In this document: positions 44,648 through 56,325 of the stretch, piece by piece
Position numbering within the stretch: the first letter of the stretch is position 1
Layout of the letters: each line of letters opens with the position of its first letter
Assembly (NCBI GenBank): GCA_016858145.1
Contig: JAEHOE010000085.1
Span: forward strand, 186,001-250,000
Length of the DNA: 64,000 bases
Reading direction: 5' to 3'
DNA from: Edaphochlamys debaryana
Lineage: Eukaryota > Chlorophyta > Chlorophyceae > Chlamydomonadales
Program-made: the position numbers and the translations under genes
Notes under the pieces: model-generated
Databases searched by the model: none
What the model was told of the DNA's origin: nothing
The model's input: the letters and a program-made list of their open reading frames with translations, nothing else

Positions 44648-47600
44648 ATGGCGTTTTCGCTCACCAATACGTCGCGGTTCGCCTGGGCCTACAACGACGC
44701 ACGCTTCAGTGACGTGCTCGTGGTGCTAAAGCCAACCGGAGCCGCTGGCGATGCCCTGTCGGCGGATGTCTCTTCAGCATGCCCGGCGCCGTCTCGGGCC
44801 GAGAGCTTCCTGCACGGCTCGCACGAGCCTGATGAGCCTTTTGAGGAGGTGCACATCCACGTACGTCTTGGCCCTTGGGCGTCGGTGCTCCGGGCTGCCC
44901 GGCCTTTCTGCAGGCGCACCCGCGCTTGTGCCCGCGTCCGTGGCCCACTTCTCCCTCGGCGCCCTCAGCTCCCTCATCACCCCCACCCCGTTCCCCCGTA
45001 CCGCAGGCCCACTCCGTCATTCTGGCCAGCGGATCCGCCATGATGCGCTCCTGGCTCAGCCGCTGGAGCGAGGGCGGGGCCGAGGGCGAGGGCGAGGAAG
45101 CGGTACGTGGTGTTGTGGGCTTGGAGGAGTAGTAAGGGACCCCTCCTTCAGCCGACCCCGCTTCTGGGCATCCCTTTCAGGCCTTGACCCGCTACCCGGC
45201 TCGCCCCTCGCCTATCAGGCCTCCGGCGCCTGCAGCCCGCCCGGCCCCAGCCCTGGCCCCGACGCGGGCGCGGGCCGGCGGCAGCGGCGGCGCCTGGTTC
45301 CCCGCCTGGAGCTGGCGCTTCCCTCGTGGGAGCTGGGGGCGGGGGAGGCGCTGGTGCGGTACATGTACACACAGGTGCGGGGGAGGGGGGCAGCGGAGGG
45401 GGTGAAGGGGAGGATGCAGGAGGGGAGGGGAGGTCGGGCACGGGGGAGCGCAGCCAAGCGCCTGCGGGGGGAGACCGAGCGCCGCGTTGGCACTTGAGGG
45501 AGGGAGCGCAGCCAGGGAGGGGCGGGGGCGGACTGTGCTTACCCCTTGAACCCCTCCGACCCTTTACCGCCCCCTCATCACCTTCAGACGCTGGAGGGTG
45601 TGGACGACGCCGAGGGGCTGCTGGCCTGCATGCTGCTGGCGGACCGGTGGGGGCGGGGGTGGGGGGTGGGAAGGGGTGCGGGTAGTCAAGAGGAGTCTGC
45701 CCAGGGAGGCACCGTGAAGTCCGTGAGTCATGGCCGCAAGGTCTGCAGCCAGGAAGCTCAGACCGGGCCAGCCCTATGACCCCCGGCCCCTGCCCCCCGA
45801 CCGTTCGCCTTGTGAGAAGTACAACCCCGTCCGCGCCCAACGCCCAAGGCCCAACGCCCCCCCCCTCCACCCCCTCCACCCACCCCCAGGTGGCTGCTGC
45901 CCGACTGTGTGGCCCACTGCGCCTCCCTCCTGGCCGCAGTGCCCACCTGCTCCCTGGGCCCCCGGGTGCGGGGGGCGCTGCTGGCGCTGCCGCCGGGGCT
46001 GGGCGCCGCCTGCCCCCAGCTGGCGCAGCTGCAGGCGCGGGCGGAGGCGGCCCTGGTGCGGGCGTTCAGGTGGGGAGGGAGAGGAAGGGCGGGAGGGCCT
46101 GGGGCGGGGGGGCGGGAAGTGGTGCACAGTGCCCATGCTGGAACGGACCGCGACGAGGCGCCAGCGTTGAGCCGGGCTCAGCTTTGGGGGTTCGTGCCAG
46201 GAGCAGGGGCCGAGCGGAGCCGAGCGGAGCCCAGCGTCCAGAGCCTGGAGCCTACCCGATTCAGCCCGCCTCGGTCAGCGGCGCTCTGCCCCCGTCACCT
46301 CCCTGCCCCCCCCCCCAGGTGCCCCGAGCTGGTGTGGGACGAGCCCCACAACCGGCTGCTGCTGGGGGCGCTGCCGGGGGAGGTGCTGAGGGGCGTGCTG
46401 CTGGCGAGGGAGGACCTGCAGGCGGGGCCGGGAGGGGGGGCAGGGGCAGGGGGTTAGAGGCGGCGTCGGGCCGAGTGGGGGCCGACGGGCGGGTTGCAGA
46501 TTGTAATTGCCCCAATGGCCCAGCAGCCTTCTAGCCTTCTCGGGGTGGTGTGGTTGGCTCGGGTTCGCATCATGATTCATACCTGGGGCCTGATCCCAAC
46601 ATCATCCTGAAATCCCCTCCTGCCCGCACGCCCCCCGCCCCCCGCAGGTCAGCTCCGAGAACGTGGTGCTGGCGCTGCTGTCGGCCTGGCTGGCAGCCAA
46701 CACGCCCCCGCCCCACCCGGACACGGAGGAGGGGGAGCCAGAGCAGGGGTTAGAGGAGGCGACACCCTCGGGGGTGGCGCCTGGGGCCACGGTGTGCAAT
46801 GCGGACGATGGCTCGGCGCCGGCCGTGGGAGCCGGGGGAGCCGGGAGGCAGGGCGCAGCGGCCGGCCCCGAGGGGGCCTGGCTGGCTGAGGGGGGCTGGG
46901 GGCCGCTGCAGGAGGCCTCTGCTGACGTGGAGGCGCTGCTGCGGTGCGTGTGCTACGGCGCCCTCACGCCGCACTTCCGGAGGGCGGTGGCGCCCGGTCT
47001 GCCGGGGCTGAGGCACCTCAGGTCCGTGGAGCAAGCGGCAGAAAGGGCGGCAGAGCTGTGTGCTTGGGAGGCGGCATGGACCAGGGCCGGGTAGGGATGT
47101 CTGCTACGATTGTGTATATCCTGTCGCCTCTATGCCTCTCCGTCCCGACTCTTCCCTATCCTTCTCGTCACGCCCTTAGGCTGCACCACCGGTTGCTCGC
47201 GGAAGCGGAGGCCGCCGCCGCATCGGCCCCGGCCCCGGACCCGGACCCTGTGCAGCCCGCCACCCCGCACGTCCCTATCGCCGACGCCTCAGACACGGTT
47301 GCGGCCCCCGCCGCGGCCTCCAGCTTCATGACCCCAGGCGACAGCGGTGCAGGCCCCGACGGGGACAGCCCCGATCCGAGTGCCACGGAGAAGGGCTGTG
47401 CGCCCGCGGGGTCCAGCCCCAGCGAGGCCCCGCCCTCCTCTCAGTCCGCGGCAGAAGCCGAGCTGCCCTCAGCGACCGACCTGCCCTCAGCGACCGCAGC
47501 GGTAGCGCTGAGTCGCAGCAGCAGCACCGACTGTGACGACCTGGCGGCTGCGAGCGATACACGAGCAGCGGCTGACCTTGGGAGGGCGGTTGAGCGGGCG

Positions 47601-48377
47601 GACGCCTGCGGTGCGCTGCGCTGCGTGCCGCCGCCGCGGGTGCCGCACACGCGGCCCCTGCGGCTGGAGTGGAGCTGCGACGTGCGGGACGCCCGCATCC
47701 ACCTGACCGGCGTGGGCGGCGCCGCACGGCCCGCGCCCCGCCTCAGCCCCGCCTCCTTTTTCGGAGGCTACGCCTGGCGCCTCGGCACCCGCTTCGCCCC
47801 CGCCGCCGCAGCCAGCGCGGGGGCGGGCGTGGGCTCGAGCTCAGGAGGCGGCGCCGTCGAGGCGGCGGTGCCGGAGGCGGAGGTGGCGGCGGTGGCGGGT
47901 GGGGTTGGCGTGACGGCGGCGGGCCCGGGGTCGAGGGCAGTGTCGACGGGCCCGAGGGTCGGTCCGCAGCGGCTGCAGCTGCAGCTGGGGTTGGTCTGCG
48001 GCGCTCCGGCGGAGGTGGGGGAGGGCGACGAAGGCGGAGGTGTCGCCGGCGCGGGGACGGCAGCCGGAGGGGCACCGAGCCCGAGCGGAGGCGTGCGGCC
48101 GCCGCTGCCGCCCCCGCCCCTGCCCCTGCCCCTGCCCCTGCCCCTGCCCCTGCCCCTGTCCAGGGTGGTGTTGGGGGTGATGGACGCGTCTGGGCGGCCC
48201 GTGTGGGCGCTAGAGCGGGCTCCGTATGAGATGGAGGCGGGGGCGGGGGCCGGGGCCGGTGGAGGAGGTGAGAGGTGGGAACTGTGGAGCGGGCTGGGTG
48301 GGTCGGAGGCGGCCTGGTGGGAGGGCGGCGCGGCGGGCGGGACACTGCGGCTGTTTGCTGTTGTGTCCATGCCATGA
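44648..48377 (+). CDS. BTB-BACK domain protein (likely cullin-3 substrate adaptor)
   Basis: Eight exons (44648-44860, 45007-45102, 45219-45374, 45588-45646, 45890-46069, 46319-46421, 46648-47021, 47180-48377), 792 residues. BTB-BACK proteins usually bind cullin-3 and recruit substrates for ubiquitination. The closest visible layout is the plant POB1/LRB type. Seen: BTB strands in FSDVLVVLKP and VHIHAHSVILASGSAMMRSW, the later BTB helices in GEALVRYMYTQ, GVDDAEGLLACMLLADRWLL and DCVAHCASLL, and a BACK box in LPGEVLRGVLLAREDLQVSS with ENVVLALLSAWLA. The C-terminal third has FFGGYAWRLGTRF and LRLFAVVSMP, reminiscent of the POB1 C-terminal sandwich, broken by low-complexity inserts including a Leu-Pro alternating run near 48115-48160. 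The exon 3 acceptor was set at 45217-45218 because an upstream AG breaks frame. Intron 6 needs a GC donor. Confidence 0.8.
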
Positions 48378-50159
48378 GCAAGGGGAGGGCGCGGTTTGGA
48401 GGTTTCTCAGCTGAAGAGTGTTTCCTCAAGCTGCCTTCGTGGGCATAATCGGTGCGAAGCTCTTTCCTGCATTCTTTCACAGCAACGCGTTTATATGTTG
48501 CGCTTAGTGGGCCTATCCTTTCCCCGATGCGCCAGCTGCAAAGCTGTCTGCACACTTTGGGGATCAGGGGTGACTCGCAAACCTAGTCGATCTACGAATT
48601 GGTCGGGCCCAGGCATGTGCCCTTGGTGTTTCCATGTGCCCGCGTCTCCCGGAGAACTGCCGGCCAGGCCCCGAAGGCTTTAGAGCGGCTGTTCCGACTT
48701 AACCATGCATCGAAGATTGATGGCTTACTATAGGCGCCTCAGCGTGCCGTCGCCGGGGGTCTGGGATGAACCGAAGAGAAGCCATCGTTATAGCGGGGGA
48801 GCGGGGGCTGCATGGTGGCGAAGAGTGTGTTTGTGGGGTGTGCCGTCGTAATGAGGATTGCCTGTGAAGAGCCGAGGAGGCCCGCGTGCCGTTGGGTCAG
48901 GGGCTGCCGGTGTGCGCCCTGTGTGGGAAGAGCTGGCGCGAAGAGTGGTATGGAGTAATGGGGAAGAAGCGGTCGTGGCCCGAGGCCTTTGAAGGAGGAC
49001 GCTGCATGCGGTGGGGGGCCTTCGGGCTGTGGCTGCTGGAAAGCTGCGCCGCCCATGCCTGTCAAGCACTCAGGGGTTGGGGGGCTGCGCTGCCATGCAT
49101 GGGTGTGTTGCACGCCTTGGCAAATTGAGGTTGTGGAGAAAGCTGGTGGGGTCACTGGGTCATGGCAGGACGGCGGAGCTCTGGTGTGAGTGCTGAAGGC
49201 AAATGATGGTTGCAGGGTTTGCTGGTGTTGCTGGTGTGGTGCGCGCCGCTCCTGGGGTTGCAATGGGCAGCGCCCCGAGGCCGGGGCTCCGCTGTGCGTA
49301 AAGCTGTTCTTAACATCCTTGCATACGCGGTCCGTTGCTTGCCCAGAAGTGCACATAAGCTTGAAGTGCGTTACCTCCCGCCTGCCTGTAACCCCACGCA
49401 ATGCATCTGTATCTAGCCCAACCGGGCGCCACAAGACGGGCTTGGAATTGCTCATAGACGTACACCCGTCACTAAGAACTTGGATCACACCACCCAGTGT
49501 GCTGCACTGCACCGTGCTGTCCACCTGTGCTTGATTCATTCCAGCACGTCAGCCCCCCACCCGCCATCCTGCACCACTGTGCAACCATTGCAAGACATGA
49601 ACTAGAAGAGCACTTGGCAGCCCATATCGAACCCGAACGGCCGTACCCCACCCCGAAGCCCGCACATGCGCGTGCGAAACGGCCCTGTGCACAAACAGGC
49701 GGCCAGGGGTACAAGGGGGGTGTAAAGGGGCCTGAGCCCCGCAAACAGCACACGGTAGCATGACATGGTCATTGGGCATAAATTGGAAGGCACGACACAG
49801 CAATGCACCCAACATTGGGACAGCAATGACAGCACTCACAGCATTAACGTGCGTGGGCTTATTTGGATTGAGTTCATACCCTTGAGACAAGGGCCCAACA
49901 CGGCGTGCATACCTCACCTCTGGACCCCTAATTCGGGAAACGGTACATACGCCAGTCGCCAGCTGGCCAGCTCTGTTCCGCCAGCCGTTACGTCCTCATG
50001 CGTTGCCATTACTTCAGTCCCGCACACGGCATATGTACTCAGATAAGCCTGACAGGACGGAGCCCCGCGACCACCAGGGCCACGCACCCCCCCGCTGAAT
50101 TTGCCCCCCGCTGTCGAGATCGCAGGTAGTGGGCCCCTTACCCCACCTCCCCGTGGCCA
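48378..50159. other. 1.8 kb between convergent genes, nothing recognised
   Basis: Holds the 3' UTRs of the BTB-BACK gene (+) and glycosyltransferase-like gene F (-). Open frames on both strands lack domains and codon bias. TGTAA occurs at 49387-49391 (+), about 1 kb after the BTB stop, which is too far to be persuasive. Confidence 0.45.
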
Positions 50160-53100
50160 TCAGAACCGCATGTTTGCCCCGTGGCGGCCACTGCTGTACC
50201 TCAGCGCCCGGCAGCCGTCCGTCCACCGCCCCAGCCGCACCGCCGCCTGCCCGCCCAGCCCCTCCACCGCCACCAAACGGTCCAGCCACAGCAGCTCCGG
50301 GTGCGGCCGCAGCTGCAGCAGGCGCTCGGCGTTGAGGCGGAGCAGGTCGGCGTAGGCGACGGGGGCGAAGGCGGAGGAGGCGCCGGGCGCGGGCGGGGGC
50401 CCCGCGGCCGGGCCGTCCTGCGTGGGCCGTCCGGGGGAGAGGGCGTTGGTGAGAATCGGGCTGTGCTTGCCTTGAGTGATGCGGTAAGCCCTGTGCCCAT
50501 GAGCGGTACGGTCGGCTGGGATCAGTGCTTCTGTCCGTCCCAGCGCACGGCCCTGCTCCCTTCCATGCGGGTCCCTCCGGCCCACTAGTAGGGCCCCCCT
50601 CCGCCCGGCCCTACCGCCGCCAGCACAAGCTTGTGCGCCTCCTGCCGCGGCGGCAGCCACTTGAGCAGCTGCCTGAACTCCACCGCCAGCATGCCCCGCC
50701 CCGTGTCCTTGGGCCGGGGAGGGCTGGCGAGGCAGGCTGCGGGGCGCGGTGCGGGGGCAGGGGCGGGGGTGAGGGTTGGAGGAGCGCGGGAATGTTTCCG
50801 AGAGGACGGGCCACGGAAGGCGGGGTTGGCCGCACGTCAAGGCACGGGTGGCCAGCAGAGGAATGCGCACGGGAGCGAGCTCACCTCTCTCTGTGAAGGC
50901 CAGCCACTCGCACTGCAGGTTCTCGAGGGAGTCCCCGAACGGCGCCACCACGTCTGTTGCGTTGAGGTAGTCCCAGGGGATGCGGTGGGCGATGGGGCGG
51001 CTCATGTTGCGCGCCCACTCGTTGAGCACCCAGTCCGCGTCGCAGGGGGCCGCGGGCCAGGCCGCCACCGCCCCCAGCGCCAGGGACACTCGGGCCAGCT
51101 CCTCGGCCGCACGAACGAACTCCAGCTTGCCTGGGGCGGCAGGGCACGTGGGGATGGGGTCAGGCCAAGAAGAAGACTTTTGGGAATGATGTTTCCTTTC
51201 CGTGCCCCAACTCGCAAGCTCGCATGTCCCCACTTGCTAGCTGAGTCCAGCCCTGTCCAGCCCTTGCCGCACTCACTGAGTCCCGCGTGGATGACGCCCG
51301 GTGCGTAGGCCACGACGCGGCCCAGCGCCGGCGGCTCCTGCCAGTCCCAGGCCGCCTGCTCCGGGTCCCACGGCGCCGAGTCCGCGCCCCAGCCCGCGGC
51401 GTAGAACACGTGCCCCCGATTTCCCAGGTAACTAAGGGTTAGGGTGGGATGGGGTGGTGTGAGGACGGGAGGTGTGGCAGGAGGGAGGTTGCCAGTGCAT
51501 GTCGCAGGCAGCGTGTACGACACGCACGACATGCATGCCGTACGCACCGCGCCGCCAGCTCCCAGTCGTAGTGGTCGGTGGTCTTCGCCATGAGGCCCTT
51601 GGTGTCGAACACTTGCGCAAAACCCACGTGCATGTGCCCGATGGCCTGCACGACACAAATGTACGGCGGGACATACAAGGGGTCGGGTGTCAAGAGCAGC
51701 TCAACTGCAGGCCCTGATAAAGGCTTCCGTCTAATCAGAGGTGATTGCTCGGAGCGGGCAGCTCAAGCCAGGCCGCTCGGGCGGCGGGCTGGTGCCGTTT
51801 GCGTCCCAACACCACCTCCGTCCATTCCCACGCACCGGGCGGTACCGCGGCTGCATGTGCGTGTGGAAGTGCCCCCACCGCCCGGTGGTCCAGTGCGCCC
51901 CCTCCACCCAGCCGCCCCGCAGCGGCCGGGTCCAGGGCCCCGCCTCGGGGTGGGGCGGGTAGATGACTCCGTCGACTGGGGGCGGGGGGAGCGACCGGGT
52001 GGGGGCAGAGGGAGGGTTCGGTGCGGTGGTGCGGTACTGCCGCCCATGGTGCCGTACCGTACGGCAACCAGACACTGCCGTACCGCACAGCCCCCGCTGA
52101 GCCCGGGTGTGCGTGCGGGCCTCACAGCTGGACAGGAGCGTGAAGGTCTCGTTGGGCGTCCTCCGCGCCAGCTCCTCGTCCGCGGGGTCCTCGGGGTCGG
52201 GTAGCCGCAGAGCGCCTGCGACGCCAGGGCAGGCCAGGGCGGGGGTTCGGGTCGTCGGGGGAAGCGGAGAGGATGGGGCGGAACACGACACAGTTTGCTG
52301 CCCACCCAAGGGCGGCATTCGCTGCAATAGGGCCCTCACGCAGTCTTCTGACCTTGTCGACCCTCCCTCCCTCGTGCACGCCCCCTGCCGAGCCTCACCG
52401 TACTTCCTCAGCGCCGCGTAGGCGGCCCGGTAGGCCAGGGAGTGGGCCCGGGGGGGCGCGTAGGGGTTGCCCCCGAGCTCCTTGACCCACTCGCCGTCTG
52501 CGGGGCGGCACCGGCACGGAGGGGGGGAAAGCGTGAGAGGCGGGTGCAGGTGTGGGGGACGGAACCACTTCAAAATCGCTTATGCAAACCAGGGCAGACA
52601 GAAACCCTAACCGCCAACCGCCAACCGTCAACCACCCGCCGTACGCACGTGTGTGCGGCATGATGAGGTTGCCGATCATGAAGAGCGCCTGGCTGGTGTT
52701 GTCCGCGGGGTCCAGCGGCCAGCGGGCGCAGGGCCACTCATCGCATGCCAGGTGGGCGAGCGGAGGCTGGACCTTGAAGGTCTGGGGGGTGGGGAAGGGG
52801 TTTGGGGAGCGAGAGGAGGCAGGGGCAGGGGATGGAGAGGTGAGGAAGGGCCGGGGCATGGGGAACGGTAGGTCCGTCAAGGCGAGGGTGAGGAGGGGTC
52901 GGTATAGGCACCGAGTGAAACGGTTGCGGGCGAGAGCGGCCTCACCTTGGCTTCCAGCTTGTTGGCCGACATGTTGACCAGGAAGTTGTCCACACCCTGT
53001 ACGGCAGACACAGCATCATATGTACGGCAGCGTCAGGTCCGAACCTTGGTCGCTTGGTGGCCCCGCGGCCCCCTGGCCCTACTCCGCGCGCCCACGCACC

Positions 53101-56100
53101 GCCATTCCGTCGGGGTGCAGCGCCCTCCACATGGGGTGGGAGGGGACCACGAAGTGGTAGGCCATGGAGAACACGGGCCGCCCCGCCAGAGAGGACAGCA
53201 TGGACTCTGGGGGGTGGGGGTGGAGCGATGGGGGTCGGTAGGGGTGAGGGGCTCGGGTGAGAGGGTGTGGGGTAGGTGGCGAGGGCCGCCGGGGTGGTGG
53301 GCGGGTGGACCAGGCGCGCGCTCATGGCCCTTCAAAGATAGGATGCGCTCAGGCTTTAGTTGTCGTCACTTGTTGCCGTAGCCACCCCTCTCCTGCCCAT
53401 TTTCTCCATCCACCCACCCGTGATGAGCAGTTGGTCGTCGGTTCGGAAGCCGTGCCCTTGCTCTGTAGGGGGGAGGGAGGCGCAGGGGTTTCAGGGTAGC
53501 GAAAGGGTGGGGCGTAGGCTGGTAGCAGCAGACGCGTAGCCAGTACGTAGCGTCAGTGCGCCCGCCGGCCCCTCAACACCACCCTGCCCCCCTTTCCCTC
53601 CCCACCAAGGCCGCTGTGTGTCCGCCAGCCCCGCCGGCCCGTCGACACCACCCTACCCCCGCACTCCCCCTCCTCCCCCCAAGGGGCCTCACCGCACAGG
53701 TCCACCGCCAGTTTGCGAAGCACACTGCAGTCCTCCGACCAGCGGACTGCGGGGCGGAACGTGCGGAGCAGCAGGGCGTGTGTTTCATTTCTGGCTGAGC
53801 TCCGGCTCCCACCCCCCCTCGGCCTCTCCTCGCTCAATGCCTTGCCGCACAGGGCATGCACGCACTCCAGCCGGCTGTTGTGCCGAGGTGCTACTTATAC
53901 CGAAAACAGTAAACAGGCAGATGTCAGATCAGTGCAGCGGCACTACACCGGCCCTCGCCCACTGCCTCTGCCCCTCCAAGCTGACGGCCCCGTCAGCCCC
54001 GGCCTCAGTAGCCCGCACGACCCCCTTCCAGACCCGGCCCCAGCGGCCCGCACGCACTCGCTCGCAGCAGCACCTCAAAGAAGATCCACGCCACGGGGCC
54101 GTTGGGGGAGGCGTTCTGGGGAGAGGGACGGAGGGGCGGAGGGGCGGAGGGGGAGAGACGGATGTCGCTGATGCGCTTGCAAGGAGCCCTGCCGGAAGGG
54201 TGTCTGGTCACCAGACGGTGCTCGGGTCTTAAGTGCTTCTCATCTGAGTTCCGCCCCTGCCGCCAACCCGTTTGCCCGCCAATGCGGCCCCCGCACACCT
54301 GCACATAGGTGAAGCCGCCATTGATTGCGAAGCGGCTCTCAGCCTGCGGGGTGGGGGCAGGGAGTGGACAGTCTCAGTCCCTCACATGTCAGTGCACTCA
54401 TGCCTGACAAGGGCTCCTAGCCAGGCCCCCACCCATGGATCGGCCCAGTCCCCCCTGAAAGCCCTGCCTGCCTCTAGCCCGCCCTCAGCCCCGGCCGCCA
54501 CTGCCCCACACCTCTTGGCATGCATCCCATGCCCGGTGCCCTCACGCCATCGGGGAACTGAGCGACCGCGCACCTGGCTCATCATGTTGACCCCGCTCAG
54601 CGGCGGGTTCTTGACGCGGAGGTAGAAGTCGTCCAGGGCGGTGGAGTCTGCGTCAACGGCCATCACGTTGTAGCCCAGGGCGATGGCGCGGCCTGGGGGA
54701 AGTGGGGTGGGCGTGGGCCGTGGGGTTGGGGTCGGGGGTGAGGGTTGGGGTGGGGCGGGATGAGGGGGGTCCAGATGAGGAGGCGGATGGAGGAGCCGGA
54801 AGTCCGGCCTGACACCCACAGAGCGCACAAGGGGAAGCCGAGAAGGGCGCAACGCCCGGGAGCGCCGCTCCCCACGAGTGCCACATTCCCACCCACCCAC
54901 CCACCCACCCGTAGTGAACCACTTGCGCCAGCGCTCGGGTCGGCCTGGCGGGGGCGGGGTGAGAGGAGGGCAAGGGGAAGGAGGAGACCTCAGAGGGACT
55001 CAGGAGACAGACACGGCGTCTGCGGTTCACCTCCCGCGCACTGACCCCGCGCACCAACACCCCGTAGCCTCCGCTGCACCACGCCACACCATACACCCGT
55101 CGCTCTCTCTCGCCTACCAACTCACCGTTGAAGTGCGGAAGGTACTCGAACCCTGACCGGTAGTGCTCCCCCCTGCAAGGAAGCGTGGCACGGGTGTCTT
55201 CATAACGCCCTACGCCACAACCAGCAGGCTCGCTCCATGACCCTGCCCACGCCCCTCGTCCGCCCCCACCCGAAACACAGGCTGTGCGCCCCACACGCGT
55301 ACGGCCCCAGCACACTGTACGACAGCCACTGCGCGTGCTCACGTGACTGGGTCGTGGGTGCGGTACCACCCGCAGTTGACCATGCCCTGCTCCGGTACGT
55401 ACGGCCGCATGAGGCGGGCCAGGCGCTGGCAGGAGCCGGGCGCGTCCATGACCATGAGCACGTGGCCCCACCCCGCCCGGCGGAAGCGCCGGAGGAACTG
55501 CGGGGCGGTGATGTGGGTCGGGGGCGGGGTTGGGGCGGGACGGGGGAGGGCAGGGTGGTCGCGCATGCGGCGGAGGGGCTGGGCTGTGGGGGAGTTGCGG
55601 TGGGGGTGGTCAGGGCGGCCGGCGGCCGGCAGGTGCCGGCGGGTGCCTGCTGGTTGGGTTCGCTGGGCAGCTCTCGCTGGCGCGCACCCCGCCCGGACGG
55701 CCGAGGAGGGTGATTACTTCGCGCGTGAAGCGAGGTGCTGCCGCGGGCGACGTTCCGCACGGCGGGAGAGCCCCGCACACCCCGGCACGGTGCACCCCGA
55801 GCGACTGCGCCGGCCCAACGCGCACCTGCCCCGCTTCATCGACACGTGATTCCGCCGTCACGATTACCTGTAACACATGGAAGGCGCGAGTGCGTGAGCG
55901 GCCGCGAGTTGCAATCCTGAGAGCGGAGTGTCGCAGACCGGGTGCCTTAGCGCTGAAACGCGCTCTTGACAGGAGCTGCACTTATCCGCCATCAAGAGCG
56001 CTACCTGAACTGTATGTCCCACCGGGCGCCCGGCAGCAACACCTCGACCCTGCTGAGGCGGTCTCAGTACAGCGAACTTTGCGTGCACCGCGCGCTGTTC

Positions 56101-56325
56101 CTCGCTTACCTCCTTGAGATGTGCCGTTGCATTGAGAGCAATCGCCAAGTCCTCTGCGGAGTCCAGAGGGCCTAAGTACCCAGCGCCCTGGCCCGCCGAG
56201 CAGAAAGGTCCCGTAAGGCCTCCGTGCGCAGCTGAACAGATGCGTCCTTCGTAACTGACTGCTGCCGAGGAAGCACGGAAGAAGAGAAGCAACGCGGCGA
56301 GAAGACACGGTACGCTCCGCGCCAT
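50160..56325 (-). CDS. Secretory glycosyltransferase-like protein, tandem paralog F
   Basis: 21 exons joined in phase give 771 residues. The start at 56325 opens a clear signal peptide or anchor, MARSVPCLLAALLLFFRASS. A glycosyltransferase-like domain follows. FLRRFRRAGWGHVLMVMD is near residue 87. LGYNVMAVDADSTALDDFYL has a candidate metal-binding DAD at 179-181. INGGFTYVQNASPNGPVAWI and HGFRTDDQLLITESMLSSL come next. The DxD, NGG and DQ order resembles nucleotide-diphospho-sugar transferases of the GT77/PF03407 type. That link is an inference from motif order. The C-terminal half (PDPEDPADEELARRTPNETF, RWGHFHTHMQPRY, ALGRVVAYAPGVIHAGL, DADWVLNEWAR, IPWDYLNATDVVAPFGDS) is shared with paralog E and unfamiliar to me. 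N-glycosylation sequons fit a lumenal protein. The gene lies head-to-tail with paralog E. Confidence 0.8.
52029..52088. repeat. Nested inverted repeats inside intron 15 of gene F
   Basis: GTGCGGTAC (52029-52037) pairs with GTACCGCAC (52080-52088). Between them GCCGTAC (52051-52057) pairs with GTACGGC (52059-52065) across one base. The inner stem has too short a loop for RNA to close fully, so the block may be better seen as a cruciform-type palindrome cluster. GCCGTAC-like words recur elsewhere in this region (for example 51538, 57525, 59557). Confidence 0.55.

Noticed and set aside
45181..45218. Using the upstream acceptor at 45180 for BTB-BACK exon 3
   Set aside because: That exon would be 194 bases and break the frame between two phase-0 junctions. 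The AG at 45217-45218 gives 156 bases and the BTB motif in frame.
48739..49539. 266-codon minus-strand frame between convergent genes
   Set aside because: No domain and poor third-position bias. It probably lies in the 3' UTR of the BTB-BACK gene.
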